Shown: positions 8,824 through 18,162 of the stretch, one piece after another | Layout: each line of letters opens with the position of its first letter | How positions within the stretch are numbered: position 1 is the stretch's first letter | Source of the DNA: Bacteroidota bacterium | GTDB lineage: Bacteria; Bacteroidota; Bacteroidia; Bacteroidales; B18-G4 | Length of the DNA: 45,853 nucleotides | Direction: 5' to 3' | Assembly (NCBI GenBank): GCA_018831055.1 | Contig: JAHJRE010000103.1 | Coordinates: 1 to 45,853 of the forward strand | Position numbers and translations under genes: made by a program | Notes under the pieces: generated by a model | Seen by the model: only the letters and a program-made list of their open reading frames with translations | Database searches by the model: none | What the model was told of the DNA's origin: nothing

Positions 8824-9603
8824 TTAGTCGATAGGTTCAAGTAGCGAAGGTATATCCTGCGGCAGGTAATCCTGAATAATTTTGGTAATAAGACGATCGT
8901 AACTATCCCCGATTTGGGAATAACTATCCAACCCCGTCATCAGCAGGAAGGGATCCGGATTTTTGCCTTCCTTTCTCAGGTTTGCCCGGATTTTTCGCAA
9001 TCCTTCATAAGCGTAACCGGTATTTAATGTACGGAAGTAGTACTGTATTGAAGCTGTTCTGGAGGGGAAAGTCATAACTTCAAACCGGTTTCCTGAGTGA
9101 TTTCCGGGTTTCATACCACATCCCGGTGAGAAGCAATGGATTCCGAAATAATTATTCCCATCTTTGGCAAACCGTGAATTTCCCCAGCCCGATTCGATAA
9201 TGGCCTGAGCCATTGTCAACCGGACAGGTATAATATCCACCCGGTACATCAGGCTGTCGATACGCTTAATTATTCTGGAAGTGTCGGTCAATGTATCCCA
9301 GGGAATTCTTTTCATTCTGTAATCCAGCAAGATCCTGTTAAGGTTATGTTTTTCTTTTCCTTTTAATCTTTTATTCTTTCTGATTTTTAAAAGGTAGTTT
9401 TCCACATCTTTTCTATCGAGGAGGATGAGTTCATTTTCGTAATAAATTTCCGGGAGGAAATCTGCCAGGAATGTTTTCTGGGTTTCTGTCAGGTTTTTCC
9501 TGGTAACAATTTTGGCAGGATTTATGCGGTAGCGGACAGGTTGTTTTTCAGAGTTCCAACAGGAAAACAACAAAGCCACCAGAATTATAATTGCTATAAA
9601 CAC
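8824..9603 (-). CDS. glucosaminidase-domain lipoprotein (Bax-like)
   Basis: Probable peptidoglycan hydrolase of the glucosaminidase (Bax/FlgJ-C-like) family. A short hydrophobic leader ends in a lipobox-like LLFSC with Cys 15, so it is likely a lipoprotein. The catalytic segment is QAIIESGWGNSRFAKDGNNY, with Glu 137 the expected acid, followed by YFGIHCFSPGCG and the repeated Tyr region YYFRTLNTGYAYEGLR. The start is a GTG (V at 9603). The open frame continues upstream with basic residues (RIKP) that would suit a signal peptide n-region, but no ATG is present there, so the true start may be a rare codon further up. It converges with the nucleoside phosphorylase (5 bp between stops). Confidence 0.83.
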   Translation of the reverse strand: MFIAIIILVALLFSCWNSEKQPVRYRINPAKIVTRKNLTETQKTFLADFLPEIYYENELILLDRKDVENYLLKIRKNKRLKGKEKHNLNRILLDYRMKRIPWDTLTDTSRIIKRIDSLMYRVDIIPVRLTMAQAIIESGWGNSRFAKDGNNYFGIHCFSPGCGMKPGNHSGNRFEVMTFPSRTASIQYYFRTLNTGYAYEGLRKIRANLRKEGKNPDPFLLMTGLDSYSQIGDSYDRLITKIIQDYLPQDIPSLLEPID

Positions 9604-9719
9604 TGGTTTTATGCGGCAAACAAAAGGGAGTACCCATGTGTTTATAACTTGTCCTGGTATGTTTTGAAAATAATTTTTCAGGCTGATTGTTTTATTAATT
9701 TTAGGTCATCAATCCATGC

Positions 9720-10598
9720 ATGGTTCACGAAGATAATAAAAATAAGGAATTAATGGCTTTAATCCGTTTACTGGATGAGCCGGACACGGATATTTATTCA
9801 CGTATCCGCGACAAGATATTCTGTTACGGTCTTGATGCCATTCCATTGCTTGAGGGAGCGTGGGAAAGCTCATTTGATGGTCTGATCCAGGAGAGGATTG
9901 AAGGCATCATACACACGATACAGCTTGATAATCTTTATGCAGAATTGGGTATATGGGCGCAGCAGGGAGGAAATGATCTTTTAAAGGGATATATACTTAT
10001 ATCAAAATTTCAGTATCCGGACCTGAATGCCGAAAACATCATGCGGCATATAGGTCGTATCAGCCAGGATGTCTGGCTGGAGTTGAACCAGAACCTTACC
10101 GCTTTGGAGAAGGTGAAAGTTATGAACCATATTCTTTACGATATCTGTGGTTTTACAGGAAACAAGCTGAACATCAATGCTCCGGAGAACTATTATCTTA
10201 ATGTCATGCTGGAGTCAAAAAAAGGCAATCCGATATCTCTTGGCGCGCTTTATATTATTATTGCCCAGAGTCTTGGGATGCCTGTTTACGGAGTAGACCT
10301 GCCGCGTCATTTTGTCCTGGCATACCTTGAGGGCAACCTGAGAGAAAATAGTTTGGAAGAAGACCGTAAAGTGATATTTTATATAAATCCGTTTAACAAG
10401 GGAGCATTATTTACCAGGAATGAAATAGAGTTGTATATAAAGCAAATGACATTAAAAGACCAGGTAAGATATTATGTTGGTTGCCGCAATAAAGTAATTA
10501 TCCGCCGGATGATGGAAGAATTGGCCAATCAGTATAAAAATAGCGGTAATCCTGAAAAAGCTTTAGAGCTTACAAGGTTGCTAATGGCTTTGGATTAG
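9720..10598 (+). CDS. SirB1/transglutaminase-like family protein
   Basis: A 292-residue cytosolic protein of the SirB1 N-terminal (transglutaminase-like) family. Key segments are LNALEK-type ALEKVKVMNHILYD, then NYYLNVMLESKKGNPISLG and GMPVYGVDLPRHFVLAY, the usual SirB1 core. The C-terminus (ANQYKNSGNPEKALELTRLL) looks like a single TPR-type helix pair. The N-terminal 100 residues are helical and HEAT-like. The catalytic triad of true transglutaminases is not complete, and no biochemical role is established for this group. It ends convergently, overlapping the sugar transferase stop by 4 bp. Confidence 0.83.
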   Translation: MVHEDNKNKELMALIRLLDEPDTDIYSRIRDKIFCYGLDAIPLLEGAWESSFDGLIQERIEGIIHTIQLDNLYAELGIWAQQGGNDLLKGYILISKFQYPDLNAENIMRHIGRISQDVWLELNQNLTALEKVKVMNHILYDICGFTGNKLNINAPENYYLNVMLESKKGNPISLGALYIIIAQSLGMPVYGVDLPRHFVLAYLEGNLRENSLEEDRKVIFYINPFNKGALFTRNEIELYIKQMTLKDQVRYYVGCRNKVIIRRMMEELANQYKNSGNPEKALELTRLLMALD

Positions 10599-11197
10599 TC
10601 TGGTTTTGAAGATATTATTCCCCGAATGGTCTTTATAATAATTCTCAGGTCGGTTGTGAAGCTTTTTTCCCGGATATATTTCAGGTTGAGTTCAAGTTTG
10701 GCAGGCATGATTTCGTGGATATAAGCATATTCGGGGTCAGGACTGCTTCCCAGGATTTCATTTTCATTCATATACATCAACGAGGCGTAATCGGTAAGTC
10801 CGGGCCTGACTTCAAGGACTTTTTTCTGATCATCGTTATACAATTCAACATATTTTCTGACTTCCGGTCTTGGTCCAACGATGCTCATCTGACCGGCAAT
10901 CACGTTTAAAAGTTGGGGGAGTTCATCCATCTTATATTTTCTGAGAATCTTCCCGGGTTTTGTGATGCGTGGATCTTCCATTCCTACGGTAAGCAATCCT
11001 TTGCTGTCGGAACCAGTATACATGGTCCTGAACTTAAGGAGTCCGAAATCCTTTCCTGATTTGCCAACCCGTTTTTGCACATAAAAGAAACCGCCATGGG
11101 AGTCGATGATAATCCATATGATAAGGAAGAGAAAAAGCGGAATAAGTAAAATAAGAGCAAGCAGGGATATTATGGTATCGAAAATCCTTTTCATCAT
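10595..11197 (-). CDS. undecaprenyl-phosphate sugar phosphotransferase (PglC-like)
   Basis: Monotopic phosphoglycosyl transferase of 200 residues, the size of the minimal PglC type. It would move a sugar-1-phosphate from a UDP-sugar to undecaprenyl phosphate at the inner membrane, starting a glycan. One hydrophobic re-entrant segment (residues about 8-33) is followed by FFYVQKRVGKSGKDFGLLKFRTM, the catalytic Asp-Glu pair in KMDELPQLLNV, and MSIVGPRPEV. Its ATG overlaps the stop of the aminotransferase by 4 bp, fitting a shared amino-sugar pathway. Confidence 0.92.
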   Translation of the reverse strand: MMKRIFDTIISLLALILLIPLFLFLIIWIIIDSHGGFFYVQKRVGKSGKDFGLLKFRTMYTGSDSKGLLTVGMEDPRITKPGKILRKYKMDELPQLLNVIAGQMSIVGPRPEVRKYVELYNDDQKKVLEVRPGLTDYASLMYMNENEILGSSPDPEYAYIHEIMPAKLELNLKYIREKSFTTDLRIIIKTIRGIISSKPD

Positions 11198-12429
11198 CCA
11201 TGAACGTTTTCTTCCACCGATGCGATCACTGCGTTCAGCACGGTATTAACCTGTTGGTCGTTGAGGTCATAATAAACCGGGAGGCTGATTTCGCGTGAAA
11301 AGGAATCGTAAGAGACAGGATAATCATTGATTCTATATCCGTTATTCCTGTAAAAGCTGAGCAATGGAAGGGGTATGAAATGCACATTGACAGAGACATT
11401 ACGGGAGAAGATTGCCTGAATGATCTTATCTCTGGTTTCTTCTGTTATGTTTTTTATCCGCAGAAGAAAGACGTGATAAGACGATTGCCTTTCCGGGGTT
11501 TCATAGACAGGGATTTCCGCCCAGGGATACTTTGAGAGGCGGTCACGATATGCATCGAATATTTGTTTACGCCGAGGCAGCATATCGTTATCGTACCTTT
11601 CCAGTTCCACCAAACCCATGGATGCCTGGATGTCGGTCATGTTGTATTTATAGCCGGCTTCAATGATATCATACTTCCAGTTTCCTATCTGAGCTTTGGC
11701 TAATGCATCCTTTGTTTGGCCATGAAGACTTTTGATGCACAAATACTTGTATTCCTCCTCGTTATTAAAGGGTTCGGGAAGGTTCAGGCATACGGCCCCA
11801 CCTTCAGCGGTGGTAAGATTTTTGACGGCATGGAAGGAATAAACGCTGATATCAGTCAGGCTTCCGGTTTTCTTTCCTTTATAAACAGCCCCAACGGAAT
11901 GGGCGGCATCGGAGAGGACCAGTATTCTTCCGAGTTTTTCCTGGACCGTGTTGACCGGTGTGAAAAGTTTCCTGATAGAATTTTCCTGAACCAGGGCATT
12001 GATACCGTCGTAGTCGCATGGGAATCCTGCCAGGTCGACGGGCATAACAACCTTGGTTTGTGGGGTAATGGCCTTGCGAATATTTCCTAAGGTAATGTTA
12101 AAATCGCTTCCAATATCTGCCATCACCGGTTTTGCGCCACAATGTACCACCACGTTGGCGGTTGCGGAGTAGGTGTATGCAGGAATGATAACTTCATCCC
12201 CAGGTCCTACTCCAAACCAACGGAGCATAAGTTCCAGGCCTGCAGAAGCAGAGCTGGTACAAAGAGTGGCTTTGTGCCCTCCGTATTCTGTTAATTTTTT
12301 TTCAAAAAGCTTGGTTTTCGGACCGGTTGTGATCCATCCTGAATGAAGGGTGTCAATGATCTCATCTATGGTTTTCTGGTCAACCCTGGGTGGGCTGAAG
12401 GGGATAAACGCAGCTTGCTTGTCTGTCAT
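11194..12429 (-). CDS. DegT/DnrJ/EryC1/StrS aminotransferase (nucleotide-sugar)
   Basis: PLP-dependent aminotransferase of 411 residues that would add an amino group to a keto-sugar nucleotide. Landmarks are [47 protein letters not shown]174AAH (pyridine-ring aspartate) and [14 protein letters not shown] with the PLP lysine at K203. With the downstream PglC-like transferase it resembles the PglE/PglC pairing that makes and loads diacetamido-type sugars, though no acetyltransferase or dehydratase lies beside it. It overlaps purC by 4 bp (ATGA). Confidence 0.9.
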   Translation of the reverse strand: MTDKQAAFIPFSPPRVDQKTIDEIIDTLHSGWITTGPKTKLFEKKLTEYGGHKATLCTSSASAGLELMLRWFGVGPGDEVIIPAYTYSATANVVVHCGAKPVMADIGSDFNITLGNIRKAITPQTKVVMPVDLAGFPCDYDGINALVQENSIRKLFTPVNTVQEKLGRILVLSDAAHSVGAVYKGKKTGSLTDISVYSFHAVKNLTTAEGGAVCLNLPEPFNNEEEYKYLCIKSLHGQTKDALAKAQIGNWKYDIIEAGYKYNMTDIQASMGLVELERYDNDMLPRRKQIFDAYRDRLSKYPWAEIPVYETPERQSSYHVFLLRIKNITEETRDKIIQAIFSRNVSVNVHFIPLPLLSFYRNNGYRINDYPVSYDSFSREISLPVYYDLNDQQVNTVLNAVIASVEENVHG

Positions 12430-13376
12430 GAAAAGTATTGTTTCAGGAATTCCCTTATGTTGTGTTCAACGCGTTCCGCCACATGGTTGATATCGGCCCT
12501 TACAAATGGTTCGCCGGTAATATGCTCGAACAGTTCGATATAGCGTTCTGAAACCGATTCCACGAAATCATCGGGCATAAAAGGAACCTCCATGCCTGTC
12601 TGGCCCTGGAAGCCTCTTTCCATAAGCCATTCCCTGACGAATTCCTTGGAAAGCTGTCTTTGATTTTCTCCTTTTTCAAATCTTTCCTGGTAGCCGTCTT
12701 TATAAAAATACCGGGAAGAATCGGGAGTATGGATTTCATCTATCAGGTATATTGTATTCCCGACTTTTCCGAACTCGTATTTGGTATCAACAAGGATGAG
12801 GCCATGTTTATCGGCTATTTCATTACCTTTATCAAACAGTTTCCTGGTATAGCCTTCGAGAAGAGCATATTCGCCTGGTTTTACAAGTCCCTGGCTGATA
12901 ATTTCTTCCTTTGAAATATCTTCATCATGACCTTCCTTTGCTTTGGTGGTTGGCGTAACGATGGGATGATCAAAACGCTGGTGCTCTTTCATTCCATCGG
13001 GGATTGGAACGCCACATATTTCCCTGCTGCCTTTATTATAGGTTCTCCAGGAGCTACCGGTAAGATAGCCCCTTATGATCATTTCCACCGGGTAAGGTTC
13101 GCAGAAGTGTCCTGCCATAACCATTGGATCGGGAGTGGCGAGCATCCAGTTTGGTACTATGGATGAAGTAGCATCCAGGAATTTTGCTGCTATCTGGTTG
13201 AGGACTTGCCCCTTGTATGGGATACCTTTGGGCAGAACGACATCGAATGCCGAAATCCTGTCGGTGACGACCATGATGAGCAGTTCATCGTTGATGTTAT
13301 ATACATCCCTGACCTTTCCTTTATAAACGTTTTTTTGTTTGGGAAAGCGAAAATCTGTTCCTGTGAGTGATTTCAT
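12426..13376 (-). CDS. purC: phosphoribosylaminoimidazole-succinocarboxamide synthase
   Basis: De novo purine synthesis enzyme joining CAIR and aspartate with ATP to form SAICAR. The 316-residue product fits the longer SAICAR synthase type. Landmarks are [12 protein letters not shown] (nucleotide binding), [51 protein letters not shown] and [11 protein letters not shown]. Start ATG at 13376 gives the expected N-terminus. It lies 38 bp after phoH and overlaps the sugar aminotransferase start by 4 bp. Confidence 0.96.
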   Translation of the reverse strand: MKSLTGTDFRFPKQKNVYKGKVRDVYNINDELLIMVVTDRISAFDVVLPKGIPYKGQVLNQIAAKFLDATSSIVPNWMLATPDPMVMAGHFCEPYPVEMIIRGYLTGSSWRTYNKGSREICGVPIPDGMKEHQRFDHPIVTPTTKAKEGHDEDISKEEIISQGLVKPGEYALLEGYTRKLFDKGNEIADKHGLILVDTKYEFGKVGNTIYLIDEIHTPDSSRYFYKDGYQERFEKGENQRQLSKEFVREWLMERGFQGQTGMEVPFMPDDFVESVSERYIELFEHITGEPFVRADINHVAERVEHNIREFLKQYFS

Positions 13377-13401
13377 TTACCTATCATTTTTAAAGAAGGA
13401 A

Positions 13402-13409
13402 CAAAAATA
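13402..13409 (-). promoter_or_regulatory. candidate internal -7 box before purC
   Basis: On the minus strand the sequence is TATTTTTG, a full TAnnTTTG match in the 38-bp phoH-purC gap, 25 bp upstream of the purC ATG. It would allow purC and the two sugar genes to be transcribed apart from phoH. No -33 element is obvious, and the region is AT-rich. Confidence 0.3.
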
Positions 13410-13414
13410 ATGAA

Positions 13415-14386
13415 TTATTGTTTTTCGGGATCAGCTTGTTCGAACTCATACGCTTTTATAATCAGACTTACAAGTTTATGACGAATAACATCCGATTCAT
13501 CCAGGAAAATGAAGTCGATTCCGGGTTTGTTTTTCAGGATGTTTGTAGCGTGGACGAGTCCGGATTTTTGATTTCTGGGCAGGTCGACCTGAGTTACATC
13601 ACCGGTGACGATGAATTTTGCAGAGCGACCCATTCGGGTGAGGAACATTTTAAGTTGCGGGACGGTGGAGTTTTGGGCTTCATCGAGGATAGCAAACGCA
13701 TGATCGAGGGTTCTTCCTCTCATAAATGCGAGGGGAGCTACTTCGATGGTACCGTCTTCGAGATAGGTGAGGAGTCTTTGTGTAGGAAGCATATCGCGCA
13801 GGGCATCGTAAAGAGGTTGCAGGTAAGGGTCGAGTTTATCTTTCAGGTCTCCGGGCAAAAAGCCGAGGTTTTCTCCGGCTTCAACAGCAGGCCGGGTGAG
13901 GATGATCCTTTTTACCTGTTTGTTTTTCAGTGCTCTGACAGCGAGGGCAACGGCCGTATAGGTTTTACCGGTGCCGGCAGGGCCGATGGCAAATATAAGG
14001 TCATTTTTATCGGAGGAAACTGCCATTTTCTTTTGGTTGCGGGTTCTGGCCCTGACCAGGAGTCCGTCGCGCCCGTGGACCAGAATGTCATTATCACCGG
14101 TTTCTTCCATTGAAAATGCTTTTTCATCGTTTTCTCTGCTGTCCATGATCTGATAAAGCTCGTTTTCGGTAATCCTGCCGAATTTTTCGTAGTTCAGCAA
14201 TAACCACGAGAATTTACGGGCAAACTCGTTCAACTCATTTTCATCACCCATGATTTTCAAAACATCTCCCCTGGCAATGATTTTCAGTTTGGGAAATAGT
14301 TTTTTCAGGATATTCAGATTAGAATCATTCACACCGTAAATATCCAGGGGATTATAAGCTTCCAGTGAAATGGTTTTTTCGCTCAT
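13415..14386 (-). CDS. phoH: PhoH-family ATPase
   Basis: Cytosolic P-loop protein of 323 residues, the usual PhoH length. Walker A is GPAGTGKT (135-142), followed by RIILTRPAVEAGENLGFLPGDL, Walker B in HAFAILDEAQNS, and MFLTRMGRSAKFIVTGDVTQVDLP. The N-terminal 75 residues look KH-like. PhoH proteins are linked to RNA metabolism in several bacteria but the exact role is unsettled. It is the first gene of the minus-strand operon with purC and two sugar genes. Confidence 0.95.
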   Translation of the reverse strand: MSEKTISLEAYNPLDIYGVNDSNLNILKKLFPKLKIIARGDVLKIMGDENELNEFARKFSWLLLNYEKFGRITENELYQIMDSRENDEKAFSMEETGDNDILVHGRDGLLVRARTRNQKKMAVSSDKNDLIFAIGPAGTGKTYTAVALAVRALKNKQVKRIILTRPAVEAGENLGFLPGDLKDKLDPYLQPLYDALRDMLPTQRLLTYLEDGTIEVAPLAFMRGRTLDHAFAILDEAQNSTVPQLKMFLTRMGRSAKFIVTGDVTQVDLPRNQKSGLVHATNILKNKPGIDFIFLDESDVIRHKLVSLIIKAYEFEQADPEKQ

Positions 14387-14510
14387 GATTTTCTATGAAT
14401 CATAGATAGTTTTGATGATTGTAAAATTATAAAAAACATGAAAGCCGGAGGCTAAAATAAATTATATGAATATCGGGAATGATTAATATCAAGTTACCTG
14501 CTCTATGTTT

Positions 14511-14590
14511 ACAGGCTGCAGGTAGCAGGTTACAGGCTGCAGGTATCAGGTTACAGGCTGCAGGTATCAGGTTACAGGCTACAGGTAGTG
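14511..14590. repeat. tandem 21-bp repeat built from three heptads
   Basis: Three complete 21-bp units, 14511-14531, 14532-14552 and 14553-14573, plus a partial fourth to 14590. Units 2 and 3 are identical and unit 1 differs by one base (AGC for ATC). Each unit divides into three 7-mers of the form NCAGGYW (ACAGGCT, GCAGGTA, KCAGGTT). Related heptads recur at 14632-14665 inverted and at 45647-45682. Confidence 0.92.
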
Positions 14591-14660
14591 TTGGTGCGGG
14601 TGATGAGGAGTGATGAGTGATGAGTTGTCGCTTGCAACCTGTAGCCTGTAGCCTGTAACC
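14570..14660. repeat. 16-bp perfect inverted repeat spanning the heptad array
   Basis: GGTTACAGGCTACAGG (14570-14585) is perfectly complementary to CCTGTAGCCTGTAACC (14645-14660), with 59 nt between. Further heptads on each side allow alternative pairings in other registers, so the transcript could form a long hairpin. The right arm (about 14632-14665) is itself four heptads in the reverse orientation. Confidence 0.85.
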
Positions 14661-14706
14661 TGCAACTATTTGTTAATCTTTCCCAATACGCATATTAAAA
14701 TATTAC

Positions 14707-14714
14707 TACCTTTG
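14707..14714 (+). promoter_or_regulatory. candidate -7 box for the SAM hydroxide adenosyltransferase-gld transcript
   Basis: TACCTTTG matches TAnnTTTG fully and lies 88 bp before the ATG at 14803. A weak TTTC is found 24 bp upstream (14679-14682), slightly farther than the usual spacing. If used, the leader would be about 80 nt. Confidence 0.4.
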
Positions 14715-14802
14715 AAACTCTAATTGTTCCGGTTAATACGGTTGGAGCAAGATCAGGTATAACAAATTATAAGGTCCGCAAAGGTCCGGAGAGTGGAAAT
14801 AT

Positions 14803-15576
14803 ATGCCGGTTATAACTTTAACAAGCGACTGGGGGATGAAGGATCATTACCTTGCAAGCGTCAAGGGGGCGATCCTGAGGCTTTTGCCTGAGGTTAACGT
14901 GGTAGATATCTCACATGAGGTATCTCCATTTAACATAAAGGAAGCGGCGTATATTTTCCGTAATGCATGGCAATATTTTCCGGAAGGGACCGTACATATC
15001 CTGGGTGTGGATACAGAAGAATCGGATAATCAGGCTCATGTAGTGATTAAGAACAAGGGGCATTTTTTTATTGGGGCTGATAACGGGATCTTCAGTCTTA
15101 TTTTCAATGAAGTCCCGGATGAATGCAGGGAGTTGCAGGTGATGCAGGATTCCGATTATTTCACTTTTCCAACCCGTGATCGTTTTGTTAAGACCGCCGT
15201 TCATCTTGTCAAAGGAGAGAGTATGGATGAACTGGGGCCTATACATGGCCGGCTTCTGGAGAGAAGCCTCTTTAATCCGGTGATTGAAACGGATGCAATC
15301 AAGGGAGTGGCAATTTATATTGACCGATACGAAAATGTTATAACCAATATAACCAGGGAAGTGTTTGAAAAGGTCAGGAAAGGCAGGAAATGCAAAATAG
15401 TGATACGCGGAGAGGTTATTCCCCAGATCAGCGAATCCTATTCCGACGTGAATTTCAGTTTCCCTGTAGCCCTTTTCGGTTCTAATGGCCATCTGGAAAT
15501 TGCGCTCAACCGTGGTAATGCCGGTGGGCTCCTGGGATTGAATATAGATTCATCCGTAAGGGTGGAATTTTTCTGA
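14803..15576 (+). CDS. SAM hydrolase/SAM-dependent halogenase family protein (DUF62)
   Basis: A 257-residue protein of the S-adenosyl-L-methionine hydroxide adenosyltransferase family (duf62). Characterised non-halogenating members split SAM into adenosine and methionine using water. The N-terminal MPVITLTSDWGMKDHYLASVKGAI is the family hallmark (Asp in TSDWG). Other landmarks are VVDISHEVSPFNIKEAAYIFRNAW, GVDTEESD and FIGADNGIFSLIF. The C-terminal half (residues 165-257) fits the family's second domain. It probably leads the gldF operon, 25 bp upstream of gldF. Confidence 0.9.
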   Translation: MPVITLTSDWGMKDHYLASVKGAILRLLPEVNVVDISHEVSPFNIKEAAYIFRNAWQYFPEGTVHILGVDTEESDNQAHVVIKNKGHFFIGADNGIFSLIFNEVPDECRELQVMQDSDYFTFPTRDRFVKTAVHLVKGESMDELGPIHGRLLERSLFNPVIETDAIKGVAIYIDRYENVITNITREVFEKVRKGRKCKIVIRGEVIPQISESYSDVNFSFPVALFGSNGHLEIALNRGNAGGLLGLNIDSSVRVEFF

Positions 15577-15601
15577 TCCATTAAGATTTAAGTAATAAAA
15601 C

Positions 15602-16336
15602 ATGTGGACATTATTTAAGAAAGAAGTAAGCAGTTTTTTAAGTTCGTTGACCGGCTATATAGTCATTGTAGTTTTTCTTCTGGTGAATGGATTATTTCTT
15701 TGGGTGTTCCCTCTCGACTCGAATATCCTGGTATATGGATATGCAAATATTGATGGATTATTTACCATTGCTCCCTATGTATTTCTTTTTCTAATTCCGG
15801 CTATAACGATGAGAATGATAGCAGAGGAGAAAAAAACCGGGACTATTGAGCAATTGTTTACACAACCCCTTACCGATCTTCAGATCATTTTAGCGAAGTA
15901 TCTGGCCGCATTATTTCTTGTGGTGATTGCGTTGCTTCCCACTCTGATTTATTTTTTCTCGGTTTATCATCTGGGTTTTCCTCCGGGAAACCTCGACCAG
16001 GGAGGAATGTGGGGGTCATATCTTGGGCTTCTCTTTTTAGGCGCGTCATTTACAGCCATCGGACTTTTTGCTTCATCACTTACGGATAATCAAATCACAG
16101 CTTTCATAATTGCAGTTGTAATCAGTAGCTTTATCTATATTGGTTTTGAGCTTATCTGGTCACTGGATTTGTTTGGAGGTTTCGGTCTGCTTATCCGTTC
16201 GCTGGGAATGAGTTTGCACTATTCTTCCATCAGCAGGGGTGTGGTGGATTCCCGTGATGTGATTTATTTTTTAAGCATAGTGACGTTGTTTATTTTACTT
16301 ACCAGATACATCCTGGCAAGCAGAAAATGGAAATAA
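15602..16336 (+). CDS. gldF: gliding-motility ABC transporter permease GldF
   Basis: Inner-membrane permease of 244 residues with about six helices, the usual GldF size. The N-terminus MWTLFKKEVSSFLSSLTGYIV is characteristic, followed by AITMRMIAEEKKTGTIEQLFTQPL of ABC-2 permeases. With GldG and the ATPase GldA (not in this window) it forms a transporter needed for gliding in some Bacteroidota. The pair is also found in non-gliding members, so motility is not proven here. gldG follows after 27 bp. Confidence 0.93.
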   Translation: MWTLFKKEVSSFLSSLTGYIVIVVFLLVNGLFLWVFPLDSNILVYGYANIDGLFTIAPYVFLFLIPAITMRMIAEEKKTGTIEQLFTQPLTDLQIILAKYLAALFLVVIALLPTLIYFFSVYHLGFPPGNLDQGGMWGSYLGLLFLGASFTAIGLFASSLTDNQITAFIIAVVISSFIYIGFELIWSLDLFGGFGLLIRSLGMSLHYSSISRGVVDSRDVIYFLSIVTLFILLTRYILASRKWK

Positions 16337-16363
16337 TGTGAAATTAGAAGGTAAAAAGAAACT

Positions 16364-18100
16364 ATGCAGGATAAAAGGAAAAGTATAAGAAAAACCCATG
16401 TTTTTGAGCTTATCTCCGGTATTTTGATCATACTGATGATGAATATTGCCGGTAGTTATATTTTTTTCCGGCTTGATCTCACTTCTGAGAAAAGGTATTC
16501 TTTGTCGACAGCCACGAAGGAATTGCTCAGAGAACTTGATGATATTGTTTATTTCCAGGTTTATCTGGAGGGTGATTTCCCGGCAGGTTTTAAGCGTTTA
16601 CGAAACTCGACCAAAGAGATGCTGGATGAGTTCAGGGCATACAGCGACTTTATTGAATACGATTTCATCAATCCTTCGGCCAGTGATGATCCATCAGAGC
16701 GAAATAGCACATATAACCTTTTAGTAGAAAGGGGATTGAATCCAACCGACCTGCAGGTGAGTACCGGTGACGGTATGTCGAAGCAGATCATTTTCCCCGG
16801 TGCCATTGTTTCATACCGAGGAGATGAAATGCCTGTTGAGCTTTTGAGATCCCAGTTAGGCATACCGCCGGTGGAGGTTTTAAATAATTCTATCCAGGAG
16901 CTCGAATTCAATCTTGCCAACGCGGTAAAAAATATCACTGCCACCATGAAGCCTAAGGTTGCCTTTATCACCGGCCATGGGGAACTTGGAGAACTGGAGA
17001 CTGCCGATATTACGCGTGCTCTTTCCGACCAATATCAGGTGGAAAGGGTCGAGATCGATGGAAAAATCAGTGCTTTGACCGAAAGAAATTATTCTGATAC
17101 AGCTGCCACAGGGTTCTACAATAAGTTCAAAGCCATAATTATTGCCCAGCCCGATTCGGCTTTCAGTGAAAAGGATAAGTTTATCATCGATCAGTATATA
17201 ATGCGGGGAGGTAAAGTGTTGTGGCTTATCGATCCTATGCTTGGTTCCATGGATAGTCTGCAGAAATCCGGTGCTACGGTTTCCATTTCCAAGGACCTGA
17301 ACCTTGAAGATATGCTGTTTAACTATGGAGTCAGACTGAATTATGATCTGGTGATGGATCTCAATGCCCTTCCCATTCCCCTTACTGTAGGTTCCGTGGC
17401 CGGTCAGCCCCAGATCGATTTCTTTGATTGGTATTACCTTCCTGTTATAACTCCGATGTCAGAGCATCCTGTAGTTAAAAACCTGAATGCAATAAAAACA
17501 GAATTTGTCAGCAGTATGGATACCATTGCTATTCCGGGAATCAGGAAAACAGTTTTGTTGACGACCTCACCGTATTCCAGGATAGTGAATGCGCCGGTAT
17601 ATATCAATCTTAATATCCTGCAGCAGGAACCTGACCCGGCGATATACAGCCATCCGCCCGTACCCCTGGCAATTTTGCTTGAGGGGAGTTTTTCATCGGT
17701 TTATGAAAACAGGATGCCTCCAACCATTCTGAACAGTAAAGAAATCGGATTCCGGGAAAAGAGTCAGCCAACCGGTATGATCGTGATCTCGGATGGAGAT
17801 GTGATCAGGAACCAGTTTCATTTTTCACAGGGATATCCTCTGCCATTGGGTTATGATCAGTATACACGCCAAACATTCGGAAATAAGGAGTTGATCCTTA
17901 ATGCATTAAATTACCTGACGGATGGGCCGGGGCTCATATCTATTCGTTCAAGAGAGCTTAAGTTAAGATTGCTGGATATAACCCGTGCCAACCAGAATAA
18001 ACTTTTCTGGCAGTTATTTAATGTTCTGACACCTGTAGTGGTGATCGTGCTTGCCGGGATTGTATTTTATGTGGTGAGGAGGAGGAGGTATGCTGGATAA
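16364..18100 (+). CDS. gldG: gliding-motility ABC transporter auxiliary protein GldG
   Basis: A 578-residue membrane-anchored protein with one helix near the N-terminus (about residues 14-36) and one at the C-terminus (VVVIVLAGIVFYVV). The region between is periplasmic. LTSEKRYSLSTATKELL, IAQPDSAFSEKDKFIIDQYIMRGGKVLWLIDPM and the late RNQFHFSQGYPLPLGYDQYTRQTFGNKELILNALNY are typical of GldG. It works with GldF and GldA. The length is close to known GldG proteins. Confidence 0.93.
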   Translation: MQDKRKSIRKTHVFELISGILIILMMNIAGSYIFFRLDLTSEKRYSLSTATKELLRELDDIVYFQVYLEGDFPAGFKRLRNSTKEMLDEFRAYSDFIEYDFINPSASDDPSERNSTYNLLVERGLNPTDLQVSTGDGMSKQIIFPGAIVSYRGDEMPVELLRSQLGIPPVEVLNNSIQELEFNLANAVKNITATMKPKVAFITGHGELGELETADITRALSDQYQVERVEIDGKISALTERNYSDTAATGFYNKFKAIIIAQPDSAFSEKDKFIIDQYIMRGGKVLWLIDPMLGSMDSLQKSGATVSISKDLNLEDMLFNYGVRLNYDLVMDLNALPIPLTVGSVAGQPQIDFFDWYYLPVITPMSEHPVVKNLNAIKTEFVSSMDTIAIPGIRKTVLLTTSPYSRIVNAPVYINLNILQQEPDPAIYSHPPVPLAILLEGSFSSVYENRMPPTILNSKEIGFREKSQPTGMIVISDGDVIRNQFHFSQGYPLPLGYDQYTRQTFGNKELILNALNYLTDGPGLISIRSRELKLRLLDITRANQNKLFWQLFNVLTPVVVIVLAGIVFYVVRRRRYAG

Positions 18101-18162
18101 TATATGGTTATATTGTTATATTGTTATTGAGTTTGTTGTGAAGTGAGTAGGGGGAGTAAGTT

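Larger units (their letters stand above)
14387..14802. other. 416-bp intergenic region with repeats and a promoter-like box
   Basis: Gene-free stretch between the divergent phoH and SAM hydroxide adenosyltransferase genes. The left 120 bp is AT-rich and should hold the phoH promoter (a TAATTTTA-like box on the minus strand). The middle holds the heptad repeat array and its inverted copy. A short run of GATGAGTGATGAGT-type sequence sits between the arms. The right part has a TAnnTTTG box and two AAGGTCCG copies (14771-14778 and 14781-14788). I see no tRNA or coding sequence. Confidence 0.75.

Noticed and set aside
13418-14113. Long plus-strand open frame of 231 codons
   Set aside because: It is antisense to the well-conserved phoH gene, with no recognisable protein features.
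14511-14590. Possible CRISPR array
   Set aside because: The 21-bp units are directly adjacent with no unique spacers, and there are no cas genes.
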